From: Candidatus Methanoperedens sp.
Lineage (GTDB): Archaea > Halobacteriota > Methanosarcinia > Methanosarcinales > Methanoperedenaceae
Direction of reading: 5' to 3'
NCBI GenBank assembly: GCA_028679855.1
Contig: JAJRAP010000150.1
Location: 1-6,928, forward strand
DNA: 6,928 nt
Position 1 is the first letter of the stretch. Each line of letters begins with the position of its first letter. A program made the translations under genes and the position numbers. The notes below the pieces were generated by a model. That model did not search any database. It had not been told where the DNA came from and was given only the letters and a program-made list of their open reading frames with translations. Positions 1-5,481 of this stretch are shown one piece after another.

Positions 1-31
1 AATAAGGGTATAAAATATAATCTAAAGCTTT

Positions 32-54
32 AAAAAATGAAACTATGGAAAAAA
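32..54 (-). terminator. U-tract terminator candidate after psiE
   Basis: Two runs of six A on the plus strand (32-37 and 49-54) read as T6 tracts on the minus strand, 18 to 40 bases past the psiE stop codon. Archaeal transcription often ends at such U-rich tracts without a stable hairpin. No strong stem precedes them, so this is a plausible but unproven end for the psiE transcript. Confidence 0.4.
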
Positions 55-71
55 TCAAAGATTCAATACCA

Positions 72-479
72 TCAAAATTTTTCCGGCGAGTACCTGATAG
101 CCAACACCCTCAACACACCCAGCACAAACATCAGAGCCGAAAGGGCAAAAAGCATTTGATATTCAAATGATTGGGAATAAAGCCCGACCGTGATTTCACG
201 CATAACAATTAAAATAGTGGCATCTGTTATGTAAGTGAGCTTGATTCTTTCGTGTTTGGAATAGTCAGCAAATGTCTTAAAGAACTCGATCACAATAAAA
301 AGTGATAGAACGCTGGCTACTATTTGTCTAAAACCAGCTTCAAGTGAATCAACAGCAACAAAGCGTATATCAAGCAAAACCCGTATCATCCCTGCAATGA
401 GCGCCACCAGCAATATGTACAGGATGATTGTGACAATGGAATCCGTGACTTTTTTGAAAAATCTTGTGTGATCTATCAC
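72..479 (-). CDS. PsiE-family (phosphate-starvation-inducible) membrane protein
   Basis: Encodes 135 residues resembling the PsiE family of small integral membrane proteins, named for phosphate-starvation induction in Escherichia coli; their molecular function is unknown. Visible hydrophobic segments lie near residues 12-36, 48-67 and 106-127. A more amphipathic stretch near 80-100 contains the family-like segment DATILIVMREI, and the total fits a four-helix PsiE fold. The start is GTG (477-479). It overlaps the TGA stop of the upstream 25-codon ORF as GTGA, which suggests coupled translation, because no strong ribosome binding site is seen directly before it. The gene diverges from a PhoU-like regulator, which supports a phosphate-related role by context. 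The family call rests on recognised sequence pattern rather than a search. Confidence 0.75.
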   Translation of the reverse strand: MIDHTRFFKKVTDSIVTIILYILLVALIAGMIRVLLDIRFVAVDSLEAGFRQIVASVLSLFIVIEFFKTFADYSKHERIKLTYITDATILIVMREITVGLYSQSFEYQMLFALSALMFVLGVLRVLAIRYSPEKF

Positions 480-553
480 TTGAATACCATCCAGAGGGCA
501 AGTAAGAAAAGAAGTATTGTTAGAAAAATCTCTATTTTATTAATACTCTGCAT
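476..553 (-). CDS. 25-residue single-pass membrane micropeptide
   Basis: A 25-codon ORF, ATG at 551-553 and TGA at 476-478. The product starts MQSINKIEIF and continues with about 16 hydrophobic residues (FLTILLFLLALW), then ends in VFK, so it looks like one transmembrane helix with a charged N-terminus. A GAGG-type ribosome binding site (GAGGG) lies about 9 bases before the ATG. The stop overlaps the GTG start of psiE, and the upstream 41-codon ORF ends 12 bases before this start. That packing suggests a real translationally coupled gene. I do not recognise a family. It is shaped like small subunits such as KdpF, but nothing else supports that identity. Confidence 0.5.
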   Translation of the reverse strand: MQSINKIEIFLTILLFLLALWMVFK

Positions 554-565
554 TCCTATTTGCCC

Positions 566-691
566 TCATTTGGCTCCAAAACCGCCGCGCAGGAACAGAT
601 AAAGCTCCCGGTCTTCTTTTCCCATTTCCTCAAATTCCTCTATGAATGAGTTGCATGGTATTGTTTTTCTCAAAATCTCCTTTTCTATCAT
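566..691 (-). CDS. 41-residue acidic small protein, unknown
   Basis: A 41-codon ORF with ATG at 689-691 and TGA at 566-568. A GGTGA ribosome binding site sits five bases before the ATG; an in-frame GTG at 698-700 is an alternative start. The product starts MIEKEILRKT and ends LYLFLRGGFGAK. It is rich in Glu, has no transmembrane segment and would be cytoplasmic. It is the first gene of a three-gene minus-strand set (this ORF, the 25-codon ORF, psiE) with gaps or overlaps of a few bases. I do not recognise the family. The main support is the good ribosome binding site, its place directly behind the divergent promoter and the tight spacing. Confidence 0.45.
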   Translation of the reverse strand: MIEKEILRKTIPCNSFIEEFEEMGKEDRELYLFLRGGFGAK

Positions 692-715
692 TTCTTTCAC
701 CAAACTGATAATTCT

Positions 716-736
716 AATTATAAAGTATATATTTTG
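716..736 (-). promoter_or_regulatory. Promoter (TATA) of the psiE operon
   Basis: On the minus strand this reads AAAATATATAC followed by CTTTATAATT, two overlapping archaeal TATA-box candidates. The CTTTATAAT form is repeated in front of the HEPN gene in this window. The box centred near 729 would start transcription close to 703, keeping the GGTGA ribosome binding site of the 41-codon ORF. The box near 721 would give an almost leaderless transcript. Confidence 0.45.
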
Positions 737-757
737 TCCCAAGAATCTATATATACT
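724..757. repeat. 9-bp inverted repeat in divergent promoter, possible operator
   Basis: AGTATATAT (724-732) and ATATATACT (749-757) are perfect inverted copies separated by 16 bases. The arms overlap the TATA region of the psiE operon on one side and touch the TATA box of the phoU-like gene on the other. This may be an operator for a dimeric regulator, for example the neighbouring AbrB-type protein. Symmetry of AT-rich TATA elements is the simpler alternative. Confidence 0.4.
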
Positions 758-765
758 ATAAAATA
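757..765 (+). promoter_or_regulatory. TATA box of the AbrB-PhoU gene, leaderless transcript likely
   Basis: TATAAAATA is centred about 26 bases before the ATG at 787. Archaeal transcription usually starts 22-27 bases after the TATA centre, so the mRNA would begin at or next to the start codon. Only a weak GATGA-like element precedes the ATG, consistent with a leaderless message. Confidence 0.55.
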
Positions 766-786
766 TCAGTAGAATAATGATGAAAT

Positions 787-1800
787 ATGGAAACCCGTAA
801 AGTTTACGTAAGCGGTGGCTCGACCTATGTGATCTCCCTGCCGAAGAAATGGGTCAGGAAGACTGATTTGAAGGCAGGTGATTCCCTTGTGGTAACTGAG
901 CAGGGCAGTTCGCTGCTGATAGAAACAAGCATCAGCGAGAAAAAATCTGCAACAAAAGAGGTCAGGATATCGCAGATGATGTCGAGTGATGCCCTTGAAC
1001 GAATGATAATTGCATTGTATCTTGTTGGTTATGACACTATCAGGGTCAGGCTGGACAGGAAAGACCATCTTCCATTCAGGAAGAGCATACGAAGGATGCT
1101 GGACTACCTGATAGGCATTGAGATACTGGAAGATACCAACGACTCGATGACGCTTGAGATAATGATAGATTACAGGCGCATGACCACCATGCAGATACTC
1201 CAGAGAATGTACTCCATCAACAGGTCGATGCTACTTGACCTATGCAAGGCTCTTAGAACAGGGGATATCGGACTTGCAAAAGACGTGATGGTGAGGGAGG
1301 GGGAGATAGACCGGCTCTATTTCCTGGTAGTCAGGCAGCTAAAGAGTGCTGTTGAATACCCCCAGATAGCGGAAAAGCTCGGGATAGAGCGCCAGAGGGA
1401 CTGCCTGGGCTACAGGATAGCTGTCAAGGTGCTTGAGAGGATCGCAGACCATATCGAGATAATAGCAAAAAGCTACATTCTGCTGCTTGATGTCCAGAAG
1501 GGGGCGGACCTTAAGGATTTCATAGAACTCAATCATCGTACAGTTACAATTTTTGAAAAATCGATGAATGCCCTTTTTGCCAGGGATGACGCGATGGCTG
1601 AGAAGATTTTCCAAGAACTGAAAGAGATCAAGAAAGTCCATTCCGATATATTGAACGAACTGCTCCAGCCAGGGAATATCCAGTCTGCTATCCTGCAGAA
1701 GACCATGCTTGACAGCATGGGGAGGATCGCAAGTTACAGCGGGGACATATCTGAAATAGCCATAAACATGTCAGCCGGCACACCAGGGGATGCTATTTGA
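787..1800 (+). CDS. PhoU-like regulator with N-terminal AbrB/SpoVT domain
   Basis: A 337-residue cytoplasmic protein. Residues 1-46 form an AbrB/SpoVT (swapped-hairpin) DNA-binding domain of the archaeal type, with YVISLPKKWV (14-23) and the hydrophobic pattern LKAGDSLVV (28-36). PhoU helical repeats follow. EGEIDRLYFL (171-180) and the LERIADHIEIIAK signature (216-228) mark the first bundle. RIASYSGDISEIAIN (313-327) is the equivalent in the second. This AbrB-PhoU fusion is common in archaea and is annotated as a phosphate uptake regulator; PhoU proteins bind metal clusters and modulate phosphate transport and signalling. No pst transport genes are in view, so the target is not shown. It diverges from the psiE operon with an inverted repeat between them, suggesting self- or cross-regulation (inference). 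Confidence 0.88.
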   Translation: METRKVYVSGGSTYVISLPKKWVRKTDLKAGDSLVVTEQGSSLLIETSISEKKSATKEVRISQMMSSDALERMIIALYLVGYDTIRVRLDRKDHLPFRKSIRRMLDYLIGIEILEDTNDSMTLEIMIDYRRMTTMQILQRMYSINRSMLLDLCKALRTGDIGLAKDVMVREGEIDRLYFLVVRQLKSAVEYPQIAEKLGIERQRDCLGYRIAVKVLERIADHIEIIAKSYILLLDVQKGADLKDFIELNHRTVTIFEKSMNALFARDDAMAEKIFQELKEIKKVHSDILNELLQPGNIQSAILQKTMLDSMGRIASYSGDISEIAINMSAGTPGDAI

Positions 1801-1939
1801 AAAACCACAGAGATCGCAGATATAAAATTGCAATAGCCCCATGAAAATCAGCGAATTTGGCTTCTGAGTTCATACAACAAGCATACGAGTATAAACCTCG
1901 TCAACGACCCCGCAATGAAATTTGCCAGGCATCGGCGTG
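1801..1939. other. Intergenic segment without recognisable gene
   Basis: It begins with AACCACAGAGATCGCAGA, which resembles a short intergenic phrase I associate with many prokaryotic genomes (from memory). A 5-bp hairpin ACGAG/CTCGT with a 7-base loop lies at 1892-1908. No ORF with a convincing start or family signature is seen on either strand, and no obvious terminator follows the phoU-like gene. Confidence 0.4.
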
Positions 1940-2094
1940 TTATTTACGTTTTGGAATAACTGGTTCCATAAAGAACAAAAAGAACACAAAAAACACATAA
2001 TATAGCGGTTCTTTTAAGCTGTATCCTAAGAATCCTAAAAATCCTAAAATCCCCAAAACCAATGTAATTTGACTTTTCCTGGTTTATTTTCCAT
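1940..2094 (-). pseudogene. Small hydrophobic protein broken by one-base frameshift
   Basis: ATG at 2092-2094, with AGGA six bases before it, starts MENKPGKVKLHWFWGF and then meets a stop. Adding one T to the T4 run (plus-strand A4 at 2046-2049) restores an uninterrupted 51-residue protein. It continues LGFLGFLGYSLKEPLYYVFF, then a hydrophobic LFF stretch, and ends EPVIPKRK. The three adjacent repeat units differ only in that the first has four rather than five T, so a single-base loss is the simplest explanation. The repaired product looks like the tiny LGFLGF-type membrane proteins seen in archaea and bacteria, with a positively charged C-terminus; function unknown. Another frame (1944-2111, 55 codons) is open without repair but gives a less protein-like sequence. 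Sequencing error, phase variation and true decay are all possible. Confidence 0.6.
2023..2058. repeat. 9-nt tandem repeat within the small membrane ORF
   Basis: Plus-strand units ATCCTAAGA, ATCCTAAAA, ATCCTAAAA and a degenerate TCCCCAAAA run head to tail. On the minus strand they encode repeated Leu-Gly-Phe. The A run between the third and fourth units is one base shorter (four) than the one before it (five), which causes the frameshift. Confidence 0.75.
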
Positions 2095-2279
2095 ATTTTA
2101 TCCTCTTTCATATTTGGGCGGACTAATTCATTTACTTTTGGTATACTCGCGCCGAGTATTCAGGTTTTGGGAGGTTGTTCTGGATTCTTATCGCTTTTTG
2201 AAGGCATAAGAACACCTATCGCCTTGAGTCACCGGTATACCCCGTACAAATAGTACGAGGCATGTAGCTATCGTTTTCA
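2095..2279. other. Gene-poor segment with two hairpins, possible IS end remnants
   Basis: Two stem-loops stand out: ATACTCG/CGAGTAT around a CGC loop (2143-2159), and CGTAC-AAATA-GTACG (2243-2257) extended by CC/GG across one C-A mismatch to 2240-2260. The second lies 20 bases past the end of the transposase fragment, where IS200/IS605 elements carry right-end hairpins. A 15-codon minus-strand ORF (2160-2207) with AGGTG six bases before its ATG ends just before the first hairpin; I cannot show that it is expressed. Nothing else is recognised here. Confidence 0.4.
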
Positions 2280-2453
2280 TTATTTTTCTCTATTATATTC
2301 ATAGGTATCTTGCTCTGAAATATACTTCTTCACGACATCCCATCCATTCCCGACCGACCCATGGAAACAGCTCGGAGCCCAGAAATGTTCTCCGCACCAT
2401 TCCCTCAGATGGGGGAATTCTTTCCTGTTTATATTACCACCATATCTTTTACA
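2280..2453 (-). pseudogene. tnpA: IS200/IS605 TnpA (Y1 transposase) C-terminal remnant
   Basis: The open minus-strand frame reads about 57 codons to TAA at 2280-2282 and has no start codon of its own. It contains KEFPHLREWCGEHFWAPSCF followed by VGNGMDVVKKYISEQ. This matches the end of IS200/IS605 HUH transposases, where the family has an FW(A/S)PSY core and then a helix with the catalytic tyrosine before an IxxQ ending; here it would be the Tyr in VVKKYISEQ. The N-terminal half with the HUH (HxH) motif is absent, and sequence above about 2432 no longer looks like TnpA. A full family member has about 130-150 residues, so this is a dead fragment of an old insertion. Confidence 0.75.
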
Positions 2454-2499
2454 GGTTCATCTGCATTGAAATTAAAATTTCCCAGTACAATATGATTGT

Positions 2500-2514
2500 T
2501 TTTAAATAATATAT
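2500..2514 (+). promoter_or_regulatory. TATA box of the P-type ATPase gene
   Basis: TTTTAAATAATATAT is an AT-rich archaeal TATA candidate about 55 bases before the ATPase ATG. Transcription would start near 2532, leaving a leader of about 30 bases that includes the AGGA ribosome binding site at 2552-2555. So, unlike the phoU-like and HEPN genes, this gene appears to use a leader with a ribosome binding site. Confidence 0.45.
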
Positions 2515-2561
2515 CGCTAATGAGGCGAATGAATTGACAAAATTATTCTCCAGGATAAAAT

Positions 2562-5108
2562 ATGGAACAAAATTTTGATATTGAGGGTATAACAGGACTT
2601 TCTGAAGAAGATGCCGCCAGAAAGTTAAAGGAAGAAGGCTATAACGAACTGCCATCCCAGAAAAAACAGAGCCTGTTCGCCATCCTGCGAAATATATCCC
2701 GTGAACCCATGCTGCTTCTTTTGCTGGGTGCGGGTATTATCTATCTCTTCCTCGGAGAACAAAGCGATTCCCTGATGCTCTTGTTTTTTGTATTTGTAGT
2801 TGCAGGAATAACTTTTTACCAGGAAAGAAAGACCGAGCGGGCTCTTGAGGCATTGAAAAACCTCTCAAGCCCGAGGGCGCTTGTTTTGAGGGACGGGAAG
2901 CAAAAGAGAGTTCCGGGACGGGAAGTCGTAAGGGATGACGTTTTGATCTTAAGGGAAGGCGACCGCATACCTGCTGACGGGATAGTGCTTTTTTGTTCAA
3001 ATCTCATGGTTGACGAATCACTGCTTACCGGGGAATCACTTGCTGTCAGGAAATCACATTGGGATGGAAAAATCGCGCATGTGCAGCCTGGCGGGGATGA
3101 TCTGCCTTTCGTCTATTCAGGAACGCTGGTAGTTCAGGGGCATGGCATGGCAAAGATCACATCCACAGGCATCCGTACACAGATGGGTAAGATCGGCAGA
3201 GCTCTGCGGGGTATTGAACAGGAAGATACCCTGCTCAGGAAAGAAACAAGAGAACTTGTCCGGAATTTTGCGATAGCGGGATCGATCCTCTGCATTCTTG
3301 TCGTTATGGTTTTTGGCATGAGGGGCGAATGGCTGGACGGGCTGCTGGCAGGACTGAGCCTTAGCATGGCATTGCTGCCTGAAGAGTTCTCTGTGGTCCT
3401 TGTGATATTCCTCAGCATGGGCGCATGGCGCATATCAAAAAGAAGGGTTCTGACAAGGCGCATTCATGCAGTTGAGACGCTGGGGTCTGCAACTGCATTG
3501 TGCCTGGACAAAACAGGAACGCTCACAATGAACAGGATGATATTGAGCACTCTTTTTGCAGGTGGAGAATATTATGACACAGATAAGAATGGGGATCTGC
3601 CGCTTCCGGAAAAGTTCCATGAATTGCTTGAGTTCGGTTATCTTGCAAGCCAGAAAGACCCGTTCGACCCTGTAGAAAAAGAGATCAAAAATGGCACTGA
3701 AAAATTCCTGGGAAATACAGAACACTTACACCGGAACTGGGAACTTGCGCGGGAATATCCACTTTCAAAAAACCTGCTGGCACTTTCAAATGTGTGGGAA
3801 TCTTATGACAGGAGGAGGCATGTGATCGCGGCAAAAGGCTCACCTGAAGCTGTAATAGATCTTTGTCATCTGGATGAGATGAAGAAGGACGAACTGCTCA
3901 CCCATGTAAAAAATATGGCTGATAAGGGTTTGAGGGTTCTTGGCGTAGCAAAATCCATTTTCAAGGATGAGCCTCTCCCTGATATGCAGCACGATTATGA
4001 ATTTGAATTCATCGGTCTGCTCGGTTTTATTGACCCGGTCCGTCCCGGCGTTCCGGAAGCATTGTCGGAATGTTACTCGGCAGGGATAAGGGTAATTATG
4101 ATAACAGGCGACTTCCCGGGGACAGCGCAGCACATAGCGAGGCAGATCGGGTTGAAATACCCGGACATGTACCTGACAGGACCCGAGCTTGCCCGGATGA
4201 GCGATACAGAACTGGCGCAGAAGGTAAGCACCACAAATATTTTCGCCCGCATCGTGCCCGAACAAAAACTGGCAATCATAAATGCATTAAAATCAAATGG
4301 GGAAGTCGTTGCGATGACAGGCGACGGGGTCAATGATGCCCCGGCTTTGAAAGCTGCTCATATCGGCATTGCAATGGGTGAGCGGGGCACTGATGTTGCG
4401 CGGGAGTCTTCATCAATTGTCCTTTTGAATGACGATTTTTCATCCATCGTGGCTGCGGTCAGGATGGGACGGAGGATATTCGATAACCTGAAGAAAGCGA
4501 TATCCTATATTTTCTCAGTTCATGTGCCAATAGCGGGACTGGCGATGTTCCCTTTGTTATTCGGGTTTCCATTGATACTCCTTCCGGCGCATATTGCATT
4601 CCTTGAGCTGATAATCGATCCTGCCTGTTCTGTTGTCTTTGAAGCTGAACCTGAGGAGAAGAACATAATGCAAAGACCTCCAAGGGATCTGAAGAAAAAG
4701 CTGTTCGGCAGAAAGAACATGCTTTCAAGCCTTCAGCAGGGCACAAGTGTGCTTATTGCAGTAATTATCGTGTTTCTGGCGGCTCTATCTCTTGGGAGGG
4801 GAGAAACAGAAGCCCGTACTCTTACATTCACCACTCTTGTGATCGCCAATATTATGCTTATCGCTGCAAATCTTTCGTGTGAACAGGATATCATAAAAAC
4901 GATCAATACAGAGAACAGGTCTCTCTGGCTTGTTTCAGGCGGCGCGCTGTTTTCTCTTGCCGCGGTACTGTATGTGCCTTTCTTAAGAGACCTGTTCCAT
5001 TTTTCAGTATTGCATATTGAAGATATAATGATCGTTCTGATCACAGGGATTTTAAGCGTATTCTGGTTGAAAATGATCAGTATCTGTCGAAAAATATCGT
5101 CGGGTTAA
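2562..5108 (+). CDS. Cation-transporting P-type ATPase (PEEF subfamily)
   Basis: An 848-residue membrane ion pump that couples ATP hydrolysis to cation transport through an aspartyl-phosphate. All catalytic motifs are intact. TGES of the actuator domain is at 156-159, the phosphorylation loop DKTGTLT has Asp316, and nucleotide-binding KGSPE is at 425-429. MITGD is at 513-517 and TGDGVNDAPA at 586-595. The layout fits ten helices: M1-M2 near 47-88, M3-M4 near 237-290, M5-M6 near 646-696 and four more to 842. M4 carries PEEFS (273-277) where Ca pumps have PEGLP. M6 carries LELIIDPACS (Glu682, Asp686), and M5 has HVPIAG, lacking the SERCA Glu771 equivalent. This pattern marks a bacterial/archaeal P2-like subfamily whose ion is not settled. 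The ATG follows AGGA by six bases. Confidence 0.9.
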   Translation: MEQNFDIEGITGLSEEDAARKLKEEGYNELPSQKKQSLFAILRNISREPMLLLLLGAGIIYLFLGEQSDSLMLLFFVFVVAGITFYQERKTERALEALKNLSSPRALVLRDGKQKRVPGREVVRDDVLILREGDRIPADGIVLFCSNLMVDESLLTGESLAVRKSHWDGKIAHVQPGGDDLPFVYSGTLVVQGHGMAKITSTGIRTQMGKIGRALRGIEQEDTLLRKETRELVRNFAIAGSILCILVVMVFGMRGEWLDGLLAGLSLSMALLPEEFSVVLVIFLSMGAWRISKRRVLTRRIHAVETLGSATALCLDKTGTLTMNRMILSTLFAGGEYYDTDKNGDLPLPEKFHELLEFGYLASQKDPFDPVEKEIKNGTEKFLGNTEHLHRNWELAREYPLSKNLLALSNVWESYDRRRHVIAAKGSPEAVIDLCHLDEMKKDELLTHVKNMADKGLRVLGVAKSIFKDEPLPDMQHDYEFEFIGLLGFIDPVRPGVPEALSECYSAGIRVIMITGDFPGTAQHIARQIGLKYPDMYLTGPELARMSDTELAQKVSTTNIFARIVPEQKLAIINALKSNGEVVAMTGDGVNDAPALKAAHIGIAMGERGTDVARESSSIVLLNDDFSSIVAAVRMGRRIFDNLKKAISYIFSVHVPIAGLAMFPLLFGFPLILLPAHIAFLELIIDPACSVVFEAEPEEKNIMQRPPRDLKKKLFGRKNMLSSLQQGTSVLIAVIIVFLAALSLGRGETEARTLTFTTLVIANIMLIAANLSCEQDIIKTINTENRSLWLVSGGALFSLAAVLYVPFLRDLFHFSVLHIEDIMIVLITGILSVFWLKMISICRKISSG

Positions 5109-5139
5109 AGCACAAAATACCATTTGAATAAAGAAGGTG

Positions 5140-5332
5140 GACTATTAGAGCACAGCCTGTAACTTGTTTCGCAGTATATCCCGCTCTCAGAGGCGGGGGC
5201 GCATAAGGGAAAGCCATGACCTCTGCATTAGACGCACTCCAGCCGCAGGGTGAACTGCACACAGTTCACTCTGACAGGATGGATGCACAGATGTTCAACG
5301 AATGGAGGAGTTCCTCAGCTTGAAGAAGAGGA
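5140..5332 (+). ncRNA. Hairpin-rich segment, candidate HEARO/omega-RNA-like RNA
   Basis: This gene-free stretch has unusually dense pairing. CAGAGG (5188-5193) pairs with CCTCTG (5220-5225), and inside that loop GGC (5198-5200) can pair with GCC (5213-5215). A 12-bp hairpin follows at 5246-5273, and GAGG-AGTT-CCTC at 5305-5316. The single-stranded core ATAAGGGAAAGCCATGACC followed by TCTGCATTAGAC resembles, from memory, the conserved centre of HEARO RNAs, the guide RNAs of IscB nucleases carried by IS605-like elements. No IscB gene is in the window, so it would be a solo element. The family match is uncertain and the ends are approximate. The alternative is a degenerate insertion-sequence end or plain intergenic structure. 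A 35-codon plus-strand ORF at 5216-5323 lies inside it and is probably spurious. Confidence 0.35.
5246..5273. repeat. 12-bp stem-loop at the end of the TIR ORF
   Basis: CAGGGTGAACTG pairs with CAGTTCACTCTG around a CACA loop, with one G-T pair. It is the strongest hairpin in the window and contains the TGA stop of the truncated TIR ORF (5266-5268). No T-run follows on either strand, so it is not a typical intrinsic terminator. It may belong to the RNA-like segment that surrounds it, or slow converging transcription from the ATPase and the toxin operon. Confidence 0.8.
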
Positions 5333-5469
5333 AGGAAAGTCAGTGCTCGACTGGGCATCGAAATGCGGTCCCACCATACGTCAAATCCATGCGCTGTGAG
5401 GTCTTCATACAGGCGCCTGACGAAAGGTTCGTCATCACCGCGTGCGTAGGAGAGAAAGATGCCGGTCAT
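5266..5469 (-). pseudogene. Truncated TIR-domain protein
   Basis: A 67-codon ORF that opens like a TIR domain. The first strand is GIFLSYARGDDEPF (3-16), followed by helix RRLYEDLTAHGF, the WWD box VWWDRISM (31-38) and a BB-loop-like SRALTFL (40-46). TIR domains act as NADases or nucleotide-signal enzymes in defence. After residue 46 the sequence no longer looks like TIR and stops 21 residues later. The second half of the roughly 130-residue fold, including the helix that bears the catalytic Glu, is missing, so NADase activity is not expected. A strong ribosome binding site GGGGTGAT (5481-5488) overlaps the stop of the MntA-like gene, placing it third in that operon. It is GC-richer than its two partners. 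The end of homology coincides with the RNA-like segment on the other strand. Confidence 0.7.
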
Positions 5470-5481
5470 ATGAGTGTTTTA

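Noticed and set aside
22..34. Palindrome TAAAGCTTTA near the window start as a possible operator
   Set aside because: Ten AT-rich bases at a transcript end; easily chance and not linked to a promoter.
1873..1930. Minus-strand 20-codon reading MPGKFHCGVVDEVYTRMLVV
   Set aside because: No ribosome binding site, no recognised family, and surrounded by non-coding sequence.
2429..2536. Minus-strand open frame containing NNHIVLGNFNFNADEP
   Set aside because: About 35 codons without a start in AT-rich sequence that also holds the ATPase promoter. A faint likeness to exonuclease-endonuclease-phosphatase motifs is not enough to call a gene remnant.
2449..2655. 68-codon minus-strand ORF over the ATPase start
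   Set aside because: It overlaps the promoter and first 94 bases of the well-supported ATPase and has no recognisable domain.
5077..5262. 61-codon minus-strand ORF after the ATPase
   Set aside because: Low-complexity Pro/Cys-rich translation covering the ATPase end and the hairpin-rich segment; not protein-like.
5216..5323. 35-codon plus-strand ORF (starts MTSALDALQP) with GGGA before its ATG
   Set aside because: It lies within the hairpin-rich segment; the reading seems a by-product of structured sequence and I recognise no family. Kept only as a note in the RNA candidate.
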